Position numbers and translations under genes: made by a program. DNA of 64,000 bases. It comes from Nymphaea colorata. Taxonomy: Eukaryota > Streptophyta > Magnoliopsida > Nymphaeales > Nymphaeaceae. The stretch is taken from assembly GCF_008831285.2 (NCBI RefSeq), contig NC_045150.1:11821868-11885867 (forward strand). The letters run 5' to 3'. This document shows, piece by piece, positions 10,866 to 23,000 of this stretch; the first letter of the stretch is position 1, and each line of letters opens with the position of its first letter. The notes under the pieces are model-generated. The model made no database searches and was not told the DNA's origin. It was given only the letters and a program-made list of their open reading frames with translations.

Positions 10866-12727
10866 TGATGTAAGTCCTATATGCTTATGCATTGACGTTT
10901 TGGATTCAAGAACCGAAATTCATTTTTTTGAATAAATGAATTTGAATATTGGGGGTTTTCAAGTTGGTTTAAAAACTTTTGTTTTGGTGTTATTTGAAAC
11001 ACATAATTCTTGAGTATTTTTGAAGATTTGGAATTGAGTTCTTTGTTGTGAACTCTAGATGATGATGAGCATCTTATGATAAAAATTGATTTTGAACTCT
11101 TCTTTTGTCAAATCATGTGATTTGTAGAATTCATTCTTTTGAAAGAACATAGGTTCCAAATTGTTAGAAAACATGTTGTTTTTCAAATGCACTTTGGCCA
11201 AAAGATTATGAATGCATTGCTTGTGTTTTCTTTTGAAGTTAAGTGAGGTTTACAAATTCTCATTGAAATATGACTTGGTCACTTTTTGCAACTTAAATTT
11301 GAATCACTTAATTTCTTGAGAATGTGCATGTGGTGCCATTGATTTTGAGTGAAAGTGAATGCATGAAACGAGAATGGAAACTATATGGAACATTCATTCT
11401 TCTCTCTCTCATAATCCCTCAAGATTCATTCATATGAATCATACATTCTTCACTTCCTCATAATCTTTCAAAGTCCGTATTGCACGTCATACAATCTATG
11501 CATGAAGATTGATTAAAATGTAGGACTTTCTCTATATGTGCTCATTATATGATTAAGCACATGAATTAGAGATGTAGTCCATAAGGTTGAGGCTTGACAT
11601 AAAATTATCAAAATGGTGAAAATATATAAATGATGTCAAGTTAAATCTTTGAAATGGATGGGAGACGTGGAGGACATCCACTCTTGTCTCAAAATAGCTA
11701 AAAATCAGACATTGTGTTGATTTAAATAGCTGAAAATTGTCGACATTGATTCCAATAAATATGTTGTTTCTTAGATGGAAATGACAAGTCTTTCAAATAG
11801 ATTCAAATTCCAGATTTGATAGTAATGAGATCGTCAACTCTTTTGGATGATTCTAGGATAGTTGGTATTTCAAATATGTAAACTTTGACATTCTTAAACC
11901 AATTCCTATGAAACATGATCTGATTTCAACAACATACATACATCTTACGTATGGATTTGCTGAAATTAAGTAAAAATGAAATGAAAATGATTCAGTCTTG
12001 CACTAGGAAAATCAATAAAAATGGCCTATTTCCTTAAAAACCGGTTTGAAAACATGTTCCAACCTGATTTTAAGGGAGGAATGTAATTTTTGACAAGAAA
12101 TCGGATACATATATGTACATATATAACAATGTATACATATACGTACCTTACTTTTCAAAATGAAATTTTATCAAGGGACCGCATGACTCATGGATCATGA
12201 TGATTCATGGCTGGGTTCTTTTATTTAGGAAGATTGAAAACTTGTTTCAAATCTTCCCTACTACCCTTGATTAATTAAATTGAAAGACATGAATCAAAAT
12301 GACTGTGAATAAGAAAGAAAATAAAACAATACTCAAGCTTATTCATCATCATTTCGCCATGCAATGGTGGATCACATTCATAAAAACGTATCCATCCCTT
12401 ATAGGCATTTTCATCATACGTGATGTAGCAAAATCACTCTCTCACCATGGGATTCTCTCATAGTAGGGAGTTCAAAATGGTATTAAGTTGATTCCTTTGA
12501 AAGGGACGTGGCCTTGGGGCCCATTTCAAAATTTGTTACTTGGGTTCATATTTAAGAAAAACCGACATATGCATGCATTATGCATTAACATGTACATTGA
12601 AGCGTAGGTTTCCCTTAGTTGGACATCATTCCCAGCCGTAAGCAAATGAAAATAAACCCTCCCACGAATTGCTGGAATTAAAATAAATCAACAATAAGTT
12701 AAAGTAGAAGAGAAGTGAGTTAAGATC

Positions 12728-12740
12728 ACCTACCTTGCGG
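12728..12740 (-). promoter_or_regulatory. Splice-donor-like site in the element's transcribed leader
   Basis: The minus strand reads CCGCAAG|GTAGGT (junction 12734/12733), close to the plant donor consensus and downstream of the TATA box. Acceptor-like tracts ending exactly at the PMD ATG (9884) and just before the gag ATG (8504) could pair with it. Splicing is inferred, not shown. Confidence 0.5.
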
Positions 12741-13098
12741 TCGGTCTTGATGTTTGTCCTTCGTCTTCACTTGTTTTCTAACTCAAGCAAGAATCCAACC
12801 GTGGATTTAAGCTTAGCAAAGCTAGAATAAGAAATAGCTTGCTTGCTGAAATTTGGAGTGGTAAAGAGGGCTTCTCACCACGAAAATCCTAAGTAAGGGT
12901 TCACTTAAGCACCCTAACTTAGCAAAATCAATGGGGAGAATAGAAGAAAGTGAAGAAGAGAATGGGAGAAAAAGGGGAAGGGGACTTGGACGAACCTCTT
13001 CTCTCTTCCTTGGCTTCTCTTTCCTAGCTCCTTGGCTGCAGCAATTTGATAGAATGCTCCAAAATTTCATCCCCCCCCCCTTGGTGGCCAAGGGGAGG

Positions 13099-13107
13099 TT
13101 TATATAG
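13099..13107 (-). promoter_or_regulatory. LTR TATA box
   Basis: The minus strand reads CTATATAAA followed by ACCTCCCC, about 1.37 kb from the LTR start; transcription would begin roughly 30 bp further on, near 13070. The equivalent site in the 3' LTR (84-91) has lost one base and reads CTAATAAA. Confidence 0.65.
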
Positions 13108-14476
13108 AGGAGGAGGTGGGTTCAACCACCTTCTTAACTCACCTTGGGAACTTGCTTAAGACCTTGGGGACTTGTAAAATGAGTTAAATAGACTTTAAAG
13201 GCTCTAATTGACCATTTCTCAGCCCATTTCCACGAGCTAGGTGGGCTGGGCTAGGTTTGGTCAACATGGGTTCAGACCTAGGTGACCATTTTGACCAAAA
13301 TTTTGGACAAAAATGCCCTTGCACAGGGTTTTGCCCTTATTTTGTACTATTTATTTATTTTTTGTTTGAAATCGAGCTTATAAGGTTAAAACCTAGTTAC
13401 TAAGCTCCAAATGCCATTGAATTATGATAATTAAATTTAAATTTTAATAAAATTTATCAAATTTGGTTCGAAAAGGGTATTTTCGTCCAAAACTTGATTG
13501 AAAATGGATTTCAACTGAATCAAACTTTCACTTGAGAAATTCAATTTAAATTTGGTATTTGATTCATGCATTTGACAAATTCAAATGTTTATTTGCCTTT
13601 CATAAACCATTTTAGGCTTTTTAATCTTAAGTTGACCGCAGAAGGGCAAAATTGTCCAAATTGATCAATTTCGACCAATTGACCAAAGTCAAAGCTCATT
13701 TGCAAGTAGTTTGACTTTATTTGAGGTAATTTGATAAATTTGGGTCAAGAAAGCTCTTAATTGAGCTAAATTGTACTTTGATTGAGTTTAGTCAAAGTGG
13801 GTTTGGTTCGGTCAAAGTCTATTTTCGTCCATTAATTGGATCATGAGACAGGCTTACGTTTTGACTGTGTTGAGCCCATGGTGACCGAACCTAGCTGGAA
13901 TTGGCACCACATTTGAGTGCACTCGGGTCAAACCTACTTGGATTAAGTAGGTTAGGTGAGTTTGACCAGTCTAGTAATTGCTTCCTTGAAAATTATTTTT
14001 TTCTTTAAGGAGGACCTGGTTAAAGAAGAGAGAGAGACATAAATGTCTCTCTTTTCCTAGGTTTCTCCTTTATTTCTTCTTGAAAATGACTTTTCTTCAA
14101 TTAATTTGAGAGAAAATATTTATTTATTATTTTTTTGACATGGAGGGGGCATGGCCCCTGGGGGGCTCTTGACCACACGGGCTAGGTGGGGCCCACACGT
14201 GGGTTCCACGTAGCATTTTAGACTGAATTAGATCCAATTCTTGGATCTAAGTCAAAATTTGCATTTTGCAATTGGATTTGGATTTCAAATGACATTTGCA
14301 ATTGTATTTGGACTCGTAATCCTGCATTGGGATTCGTGTATCGGGTTAAATTCACGATTTGAATCTAATTGTTCTTTAGATTCGAAATTGGCTTTGAAAT
14401 TGCAAATTTTCACAATTCTTTTGTGAAATTTGCACATTGCTTCAATTTTGATGTGGAAAAATTTGGGGTGTTAACA

Positions 14477-17400
14477 ACATGTTATATCAAAACAAGTATA
14501 AAATTCATAACATGTTATATGCAAATCAATACATTCGATAACACGATCCATAATATTATGGCAAAATCAAGTCTTTCGATACAATCATATATATAACAAA
14601 ACATTGTTACTATAAAATGTTTAAACATCTATATAGTTACCAGTATCAACTAAAACTACAAAATACAAATTGTTTAAAATATTCAACTGTCGTAAGCTAT
14701 AAAACAAAAACAACTATGACAACTCGCTAGATAACTAGTCTTGTGTCATGCACACTACTCTTCTCATCAAATCCATGTGATACTTTAGAAGATGCATCAC
14801 CGTCTGGTTCCTGCATTTCAGAAATTTAAAAAACAAACAAATAATTAGATTATCATCATAAAAATGTTTAAACATCTATATAGTCCACCATCATACTAAA
14901 AGACAAGTTCATGCGGCAATGGAGAGAGATCTAGTGAAGACTCATTCAAGTGCCTCAAAAACATGACTTGTTGAGTTATATGCTTCAAATAAGATTTCAG
15001 CCTTTGAAAGAGAGAAGACAGGCAAGCAAAGAGGGAAAACACATTTACCAAGCTTGTCCATCTGAGATCCCACCAAAAACCAATGCAAAATAATGCATAG
15101 AAAAGGCACGGGGACAAGTACTTTTGTTGTAAGACCCAAGTCGGTGATGTGCTGTAAAATATATAGAAGAAATAATGGCGACGACAGACAAGCCAAGGTC
15201 ATAAGGAATTAAATAACACCATTGCACATTGCACCTAGAAATCATAGGAGAAAAAGAACAAACCAGCAAAATGGTTGCATTATAATGATTTAACCACACC
15301 GCATTTAGCTGGTTCCTAACTGATTCTTGATTACTTTTAAAGAGAGAAACCACATGGAGTAGCATGCTTTAAGGGAACAGTTTGAGCAAAAGAACAAATC
15401 CAAAAGGCGGCTAAATGCAAGATTGGTCTTGAAGATATGTGCCTGAAACTGTCGTCAACATTGTCAGATACATGTATTCCAAAGCATATTTGTTCATACA
15501 GAGATGAAAGAATGGACATAAGCTGCAGTAGAACCTAATCATTGGATGACAAGAAGCAGTAAAAATAATAGTGATCATGAAACCTTAATTGGAACCTACA
15601 TGCCTAGCTTCATCGCTCCTTTACTCAGTTTAGTAATTTCCTAATTGTTAAATTCATTTTTCTTATCTCTATGCTCAAGATGATTAGTCCTACTGCTACT
15701 TAATCCAAAACTGCAGTTATCCAAACTGCTTGTCAGCTCCTAATAGCAGCTTTACTGCTCCTGATCAATGGGATTGCTATCTCTACACTCAGAAGAGCAG
15801 TCATGTTGTTGTCTGTCTAAAGAAGTGCATCAGCTTTGCTTCTCCTAACCAATAGCCGTGCTGCTGTCTTTGTCCCTGAACTGCAACTCTTTTGTTGTTC
15901 CTCCATACAGACGTAGCAGTGGTTCAGTATCTTTGGCCAGCAAGTTAGCAGCTCCAGTCTCCAAAGTAGCAGATCCATCACAACATCCCTTTGCTATTTT
16001 CAAATCTGAAGAACTGTAGACCTGTACTACTCCAAGTCGATTTGCAGCAACGAACAAAGCCTGCTACTGTTGCAGAGATGCCATGAAACTGCAAAATCCA
16101 TTTATCCATAAAATCCTCTTATTTGCAGATGAACATAGAGGACAATGACATCATGCTGAGGAACCAACACATGGAAATGGCATAAAATCAACTAAAAATA
16201 AAATGCTGAGGAACCACTACCTTATTTTTCGCATAAGGTAGGTCAATCAAAGAGCCAACTACATAAAAATCAACCAAAAAAAATAGAGTAGGAAATTTAA
16301 CCGACTCTCTCTTAAAAAAAATGCCCAAAGACGTAGGGAAAAGCTGTACGAAAGTGATCCACTGAAGAACTTTACATATGAGGATGCTGAAAAATAGAAA
16401 AACATATTCCAGAGTAAAGAGACTATATATACCAACTAAGCCTGGAAAATAAGTCTACCATATTGTAGTTCTGTAAAATTGATGACAATTTTAGCGATGA
16501 TAAAAAATGATCAAAGGCCACGATATCTCCTCCTTGCCTCAGCCTCAATGCAGCCACGAAGAATTCTTTCACTTTACACATTCGCTCTATTCAGGAGCAA
16601 ACAGAGCAATAAGTTGTCCCTATGTCGGTGAAGCCGAACAGTGACACCGAAGGCGGGTTCCCTCTCGAACTGCCGGTGAGAGAGGAAAAAAAAAAAACAA
16701 AGTTAACTTTGTAGAAGCAAGCAAATACGTGGTCGACTTCTTCTTCAACCTTATGCTACTGTGATTGTGCTCCATCATCTCGCTCATGGGGAAGGAATAT
16801 GCCCTTAGTTCCATGGGAAAGTTGAATCAAAGCACAAGAAAATTGGATACTTTTTGCATATCTGCAGGCCCCGCTGCTTCACTTGACAATGTAAAGGTCG
16901 AGCTCATAAACCCTCCTCTGCCTCATTCCAAGCTCGGCCAAGGTAGCCTCCCTTTGCCATAGAAGGGAACTACTAGTGCACCCTCTTCCAACAAGATGTT
17001 AAACAAATGCATCTACTGCCACAAAGGGTTTTAATCGGAGAGGTCCCAAGCTTTGAGACCAAAAAGGAAGCAAAAAAAAATTGCAACTCGGAGGGTTTCG
17101 ATCAGAGAAAGAGAAAAGCGGACGACTAGCGAGAACCTCACCTGATTTTTGGTTGGGTTGTCTCATTGGTTGGACAGCAAATGCCAAGTTCGTAAACAGA
17201 AAGATCCACGTCTTTCTCTCCTTCTTCCTTCTTCCAATTGAAGAAGCAGATGAACAACAAAGACCAACAGGGGCAGATAACTCCCTCAATGACTCCGTTC
17301 AGCTGAGGAAGAAGAGGAAGAAGCAAAGGAAAGCATCCGACGGTCGCCCTCCTGCAGAGACAGAGGAGAAGGAGAGAAACAGAATGTGCTAGGGCAGCTC

Positions 17401-17958
17401 GGGCGACGGAGGAGAACGAGAGAAATAGAAAGGGCTAGGGCAGCTCGAGCCAGATACGGGGGTGGAGATGGAGGAGAAAGGCAGCTCGGGGGCAAAGAAG
17501 AGGAGAAAGGCAGGGGAGATGGGGGTAGAGGTGGAGAAGGAGATGGCGTCGAGGGCTCGGGGTCGGGGCTCGTGGTCGTCGAGGGCTCGGGGTCGGGGCT
17601 CGTGGTCGTCGAGGGCTCGGGGCTCGTGGTCGTCGGGGGCAGAAGAAGTGTTCTATCTTGTCTGTTTTGACCTCAGAATGGAACAAAAAAATTATTTATA
17701 CCTTTGTTCAGTTGTCTGTCATGTCCAGTGAATAGTGTTTCATGAAAAAATTGATTAGACAGGACACACATGTCTTGTGGCCATCAAATAACCTCTTAGG
17801 AGTTTCTTTTGGTATTTGGAATACTTTATGAGTGTTTTACTAATCTACTCCAAATTTTAAGGTAGATTCATGAAACACTAGAACTAAGAGTTCATGAATA
17901 TGCCATTAGGATAAATTCATGATACACTCACAAAATATTTCATTTACCAAATGATTCC
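14477..17958. other. Intergenic stretch with possible minus-strand exons, no assignable gene
   Basis: No ORF here has a recognisable domain. On the minus strand there are several good splice-like junctions: AAAAATCAG|GTGAGG at about 17142, a long pyrimidine tract ending CCGGCAG at about 16671, ATCTCAG followed by a GTAAAT donor near 15050-15065, and AAATGCAG before a 31-codon open stretch ending near 14728. The GC-rich block at 17280-17640 could be a transcribed 5' region. This could be a non-coding transcript, a decayed gene or chance. The right flank of the Tat insertion starts at 14477. Confidence 0.35.
17551..17634. repeat. GC-rich 30-bp minisatellite
   Basis: Two exact 30-bp units (17551-17580 and 17581-17610) and a third unit shortened to 24 bp. 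The unit is made of TCGGGGCTCG/GTGGTCGTC-type blocks. Open frames through it (Arg/Gly/Ser-rich) come from composition and are not called as a gene. Confidence 0.9.
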
Positions 17959-18126
17959 TTAATGACTGTTTGATAAAAGTAACACACTATTACTGTCCCA
18001 TGAATCTAACATAGAAAATGAGATAGATACATAGAATAGTATGTTATATAGTGTTCCATGAAGCGTTCCTGTTTTTGGGGGCAAATTCATGAGATAGTAA
18101 TAGTATGTTGTCAAACAACTTCTTAA
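17959..18126. mobile_element. Tourist-like MITE
   Basis: About 168 bp with imperfect terminal inverted repeats of roughly 40 bp: the left end starts TTAATGACTGTTTGATAA and the right end, reversed, TTAAGAAGTTGTTTGACAA. Both continue into ACTATTACT and CATGAAT blocks. TTA/TAA at the ends fits the PIF/Harbinger-Tourist target preference. Confidence 0.6.
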
Positions 18127-18293
18127 AAAATGTTTGGCAACATGAACATTAGGCAAACATTCCATAAATTTGTCTCACATATTAGGGTATATGAATAGAA
18201 CATGAGAATAGAATGTTTGATGATTTTGCCCTGTTTTTTATGCAGGTCCATAAAATCATAACAAACTATTACTATTGCCAAACAACCCTTTAA
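18123..18293. mobile_element. Second Tourist-like MITE abutting the first
   Basis: The left end reads TTAAAAAATGTTTGGCAAC; the right end reversed reads TTAAAGGGTTGTTTGGCAA. It shares its left TTAA with the right end of the preceding MITE, so the two are head to tail without a spacer. Confidence 0.5.
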
Positions 18294-18620
18294 GATATTC
18301 TAAAAGATAACCTCTTATGGAGGCAACTTGACCTTCACATCAGTAATTGTTATTTCTAAGATGGAAAATTGTTTGGGACCATGCCACCTTTTTTTATTTT
18401 GAAAAATGATATTTTATAAGTTAAGTTTTTGCAAAACTTAACTTTGCCCCTATAATCATTTTGAAAAAAAAAATATAATGGACCTCTATAACATTTTTTT
18501 GGAAATTTCTATCAACTTGATTTTGGTCCTTTGAGGGTCTAGGGCGTCATTTTTGTTTCAAGCCTTCTTTTATAGTTGACCACTTTTGCAGCTCTACTGG
18601 TGGCAATTTGTAGTCTATAA
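18294..18620. other. AT-rich spacer
   Basis: Nothing recognised; short A and T runs only. Confidence 0.5.
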
Positions 18621-21600
18621 CTGTTACGACCACACTAATAGGCGGCTGAAATGAATATGAAGCCGCCGAATAGTCAATGCCAAAAGCTGAAGTCGTAAAC
18701 ACTCAAGATCCTTGTGGTGGTATGTCCTATTGGCCTAATAATGGCCTTACAAAAATTCTACCCTTGCTAGACACAACCCCAGTTAAAAATGCCCTTGGGT
18801 AGAGGTACAAGGAAATGTTTCCCCACACTAAACTAGGTCTGAACCTACGACAACAATGTGGGTTCATGGCCGTATAAGCGTAGCGTACAATATATCTCAA
18901 ACCTCATTCAACATGCACCATACAATCATCACAACCATCTGCCACATACAATCCCTAAGGCTTGCAAACCATCACCAACACTCTTAGGAGGTCTCGTAGC
19001 TTGGGTTCGTGTCCTTAGCTCATGAGCTTTGGAGGTAACCCAATCACTACGAGTCCGGAGGCAAGGCTCAAAGCAAATATGCACCCACCCTCGAATCTAT
19101 AGGGTGAACCGGGTGCCTACCTGAACGGAGCAAGTCCAGCGCTCAACCAAGGACTAAGGCCAAGACGCCTTGGTATTCAACACACCTCCCACATGCAGCT
19201 TGGAGCTCAGCTTCAATGTGCACCTCCGGCTGGTCCTTTGTCAATCAAAGGAGGGAAACAAGTCACTGCTATAGCAATTAGAACAAAAATTGTTTGAGGA
19301 AGGGAATGCAATCACTGGTCTGCAGTGGAACCCTAAAAATGATGATTGTGATTCAGGGGAAGCAATTGGCGGCTTGGTGACGCCGAACACCCTTCCATCC
19401 TCAGCTACAAGTCAGCTCACGACAGCTTCTTGCAGCACTTCTTCTTGCTGTCAAGGCAAAGCCTGAGTACAAAAACAACAAAGTCACTGTTCGAAGAGGA
19501 GGCAGTTTGCAACCTCAAGCATGGAGATCATCATCGTGCAACCCTATAACCCCAGGTTGTTTGTAGTGTCCAGGGGAAGCAGACGTCGGAAGCGCCGACG
19601 TACGGTGTCTCCACGTGAATACCACAGAAATCAGCTCCTTCCAGCTCCCGATCAGACAACTCTCAGGTCAGTCTAGGTGAAGACAGCTACTATCTCGCCG
19701 AGAGCCCTCAAAACATAAAGTATACGAATGATCAACTCTTCACAGAAATACAGGAATAAATCCAAAGTGGAGAAGCGTCACTGAATAGTAATAGAACCAC
19801 ATGAGTGAAACGAAAGTGGGGTGGAGCAAGCTTCGATTGACGCCGAAGCACACGCACTGCTCTAGGCAATTTACACTCCAGCTTCTCCTCCGCAGCAGCA
19901 CCTCAGGACAGGATATCACCAAGGCAAGAACAATATCAATTCAAGAAAGATATGTAGGAATGAAAGGCATGAGTCAAGGATCGTCACCGGATTATCAGAG
20001 TTACCCAAATTGACAAGCAGATTTGGGAGGCAAGCGAAGATCCCCTTCGCATGTGTGTTCCAGCAACGTCAAGAGACAACAAGCTTCAAAAATTCATATC
20101 AATTCGCCTTTAACTCTATTCAGGCTGTCTGTAGGTGCTCAAACAAGTGGTAGATGGGCGCCCAGAAGATGGAGCCCAATCAATTCCTTCGTAGCTCACT
20201 CGTTGAAGGTGTTTTAGGCAAAATTTTGTTGTCTCGCAGCTCTCAGTCAGGTTCAGGTGATTCACAGGGTGCCATGGACTTCAAAAATTCATATAAATTG
20301 ATCTACAACTCAGAATATGCTGAAATTTGGATTGTAGCTTCCTCTCATGATTATGAATAAGCGCCCCAACAATGGCTGCAATCTGAACAATCTAAGTGTC
20401 ACTCGTTGGTCGATGAAGGTGCCAAACTGTTACAGAGTTCGGTTCTGTTCTGAGCGAAGGCAAAAGATAGTGAAGCCGGCTACTGATCACAAAACCTATC
20501 GCACTTCAGAAAATCATAGAAATTCAACTGATACTCCGATTAAACTGAAATTTGGACTGAAGGTTGGGGACATCTCAAGGAGTAGACGCTCCAAGTTTCA
20601 CTCCAATCTGAGCTCTCTAGGGGCCACTCGTTAAGTGTTTAGTCCTCCAAGTTGTCGCAGGTCAGAACAGGTGCTGAACAGAGTTAACAGCAACTCCTCT
20701 AAGCCTTTCTCCATAGAAATTGGGGATTCACCCCAAATCGAGTTCAACAATGCAATTTAACTGTTCAGAGCTTCAATTAAAAGTAGAAAGAACAAGATTA
20801 ATGCACCGATGTGAATAGAAATCGCTTCAAACGCCAGGAATCAAAGAACTGTCGGACTGGCGGTGAGTTGTTCTTCAGCTCCGCCAGTTATTGCTGGATT
20901 CCATCCAGAAGCCATAACTCTCTCATTTTTTCATGGATTTTGCTCGTTCTTTTCCGTTTGTGCAATGGGCTTCCCAATATCTTCAGATTTTGGTTTGATC
21001 AGAGGTGACTGGGCGACAGAACAGGGAAAGGCAGGAGGGGCTGTTCTTCGGTTCGTTTCTCAATCGATTTGTCCTCCAATCATCACAAAACTCGACCAGA
21101 TGATAGATAATAATCAGGAAAACTAAATGCATGAGATCTTCTTGGCTAAACTCACGTGGGATTGTCTGGAATAATTGTTAGACCGTCCCTCAAAGGAAAA
21201 CTGAATGCTGGTTCTGAGATGCTCTTCACGTTTGCCCAGTCCTTAGATCAAGGAAATACCGGTTGGACTAGCCGGTGCTTTAGGCCAGAACTAGCTGGGA
21301 TGCGCATAGGAACTCCTCCCGTTGAAGACGTTGGTTGGAACAATAATCCCCAAAAGAAGAATCGTTGGAGTATCGATGCTTACCTTCAAGACTGGAGACT
21401 CCCAGATGTCAATGACAGAAATGTCGATCAACACCTTCCACTTGGCTGGTTTCAGTCAAGGTACCTATCAGTTGGAAATCTACCGTTGAGGCTGAGCACC
21501 TAGTCAGAAGAGAACCGCCATTGAGGCTTTGGAAATGGCTGATGATCCCTTTCTGCCTCCCTATGATCAAACACTGCCTCTCGGTTCTTATATGGCTGAA

Positions 21601-22312
21601 GAACCCGCAAAGTAGCTCAATCTCTCTCGCTGGAAATGGGGATTGGAATCGCTGCTCGATCACCGTCTACACTCTCCGGCAGTGTAGAACAAACCACCGA
21701 TCAATGCACCTAGCCACAGGTCGGCGGAAGCAGACCTCCGTTGAAGTTTCTGGTCACGGTGCTACAGGAACACCATGGCTGGGGCTTCTTCGCGGGAGAA
21801 GGAGGCTTCAGACTTTCAAACTACATGAATCCCAAAAAAAATTTCATTCAACGATAGAGATTAGGGTTACATCATTTTCCTTTTATAGCAAAAGTGTCCC
21901 GGTTCATGTCGGCGTCTCATCCCGAGATAATACTAAAATAAGCAAAGCAAACTATGTACAAAGACTGAACCGACTGAGTCGGTCAACGATTATTGGGTTC
22001 GGTACGAACCGATGCCTAGGGCTGCACAACGAGTCGAGCCAACTCGGGCTCGACTCGAACTCGCTCGAAAAAACTCGGCTCAAGCTCGACTCATTTGTAA
22101 ACGAGTCGAGTTTGAACTGAAAATTAAACTCGAAACAATAAATGAGTCGAGTTCGAGTTTTCAAAGCTCGACTCGTTTAAACTCGAGTCGGCTCGTTATG
22201 TAATATCAATTCGTTAGACAAACCGGTTCGCGAAACCGGTTTAGGGTTAAGCATTTTTCTCTTCGCTCGTTCATCGCATTTTTACTCTTCCCCTTCCATC
22301 TTTTGCCTCTTT

Positions 22313-22424
22313 GTCTTCTCTCTCTTGCTGCCTTCCCTCTTCCGGCGACCACGACCTTCGGCGGCTCTGTCTTCTCTCTCTTGCTGCCTTCCCTCTTCCA
22401 GCGACCACAACCTTCGACGGCTCG
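22313..22424. repeat. 56-bp tandem duplication inside hAT-like element 1
   Basis: Units 22313-22368 and 22369-22424 differ at a few positions; both contain CTCTCTTGCTGCCTTCCCTC and a GCGACCAC block. A third, shorter echo follows near 22440. Confidence 0.8.
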
Positions 22425-22621
22425 ACCTTCCGTCTTTCCACCGACAACCACGACCTTCGGCTCATGGACCACAAGTTTTCATCTAAAATCATTTATATCA
22501 GTCTGCAAGACCGAGGGGTGCGGATCTGCTGCTCTTGGCGATTGCCGTCTCGACCCCAAGAGCGGGAAGCACCAGTACGTTGTTCCTATGCGCTTCACGA
22601 CCGAGGGAGAGAAGGTGATCA

Positions 22622-23000
22622 ATGGCACCGGAGGCGGCAGCAGCGGTGACGAAGAGGAAGCTGGTGTTTGTGACAGGGATTGGGAGGGGGCTGGGGAGGA
22701 CGCTGGTCGTGGAGTTGGCGAACAGGGGCCACAACGTCGCCGACTGCTCCAAGATGGAGGAGCACGTTAACTCCCTCTCCTCCCTTCTGTCCTCCATCGA
22801 CCCCCATCTCTCCCATTCCCTCTTTTTTTGAAGTTCGCCATTTTGGGCGTTCTATTTCTTAGTGGATTTTTTTAGTGGTTGCTTTACTTTTGTGAGTAAG
22901 AAAATATGTATTGCCAAAGCCCTTTTTTTGTTCCAGAGATCGGGTAGGGCTATTGCGGAGGTCGCAAAGAGCATCTTGGAGAAGAGGGGCTCGCAATCCA
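22622..23000 (+). pseudogene. Captured fragment of a short-chain dehydrogenase/reductase (pterin aldehyde reductase-like)
   Basis: Bases 22622-22831 encode a 69-residue open stretch with the nucleotide-binding start RKLVFVTGIGRGLGRTLVVE and LANRGHNVADCSK, the TGxxxGxG motif of SDR enzymes. The closest remembered relatives are plant NADPH-dependent pterin aldehyde reductases. After an intron-like gap, a pyrimidine tract ending TTCCAG (about 22936) precedes a stretch translating AIAEVAKSILEKRGS, which fits the following part of the same protein. A genomic piece with its intron seems to have been captured inside the hAT element. The catalytic Tyr-Lys part is absent, so no active enzyme is expected. 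Confidence 0.6.

Larger units (their letters stand above)
1..14476 (-). mobile_element. Ty3/gypsy LTR retrotransposon, Tat/Ogre-like, with an extra PMD ORF
   Basis: The element reads on the minus strand: 5' LTR at 10675-14476, candidate primer site, PMD ORF, gag-protease, RT-RNaseH-RNaseH-integrase, polypurine tract, then a 3' LTR that leaves the window at base 1. The two RNase H-like segments in pol, the long LTR and the extra ORF before gag point to the Tat/Ogre branch of Ty3/gypsy. The outer LTR edge at 14476 has the expected TGTTAACACC sense start; the base run just outside is acatg, a candidate target duplication that cannot be tested because the other flank is outside the window. The aligned 1,460 bp of the two LTRs differ by about eight substitutions and three 1-bp indels (counted by eye), so the insertion is recent. 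The coding region nevertheless carries many stops, at least one frameshift and an integrase deletion, so this copy cannot be autonomous. Confidence 0.93.
10675..14476 (-). repeat. 5' LTR of the Tat-like element (about 3.8 kb)
   Basis: The outer end (14476, TGTTAACACC in sense) is certain from comparison with the other LTR. The inner end at 10675 (sense ...GCGAACA) is inferred from the adjoining primer-site-like sequence, because the other LTR is cut by the window edge. Bases 13018-14476 are directly supported by the repeat. The U3 promoter has a TATA box at 13099-13107. A strong splice-donor-like site lies in the transcribed part at 12734. Confidence 0.7.

Noticed and set aside
17386-17686. 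GC-rich Arg/Gly/Ser frames on both strands
   Set aside because: They follow the 30-bp minisatellite; open frames are expected from composition.
21521-22120. 199-codon frame
   Set aside because: No recognisable domain, it crosses the left end of the hAT element, and it is not supported by any splice or start context.
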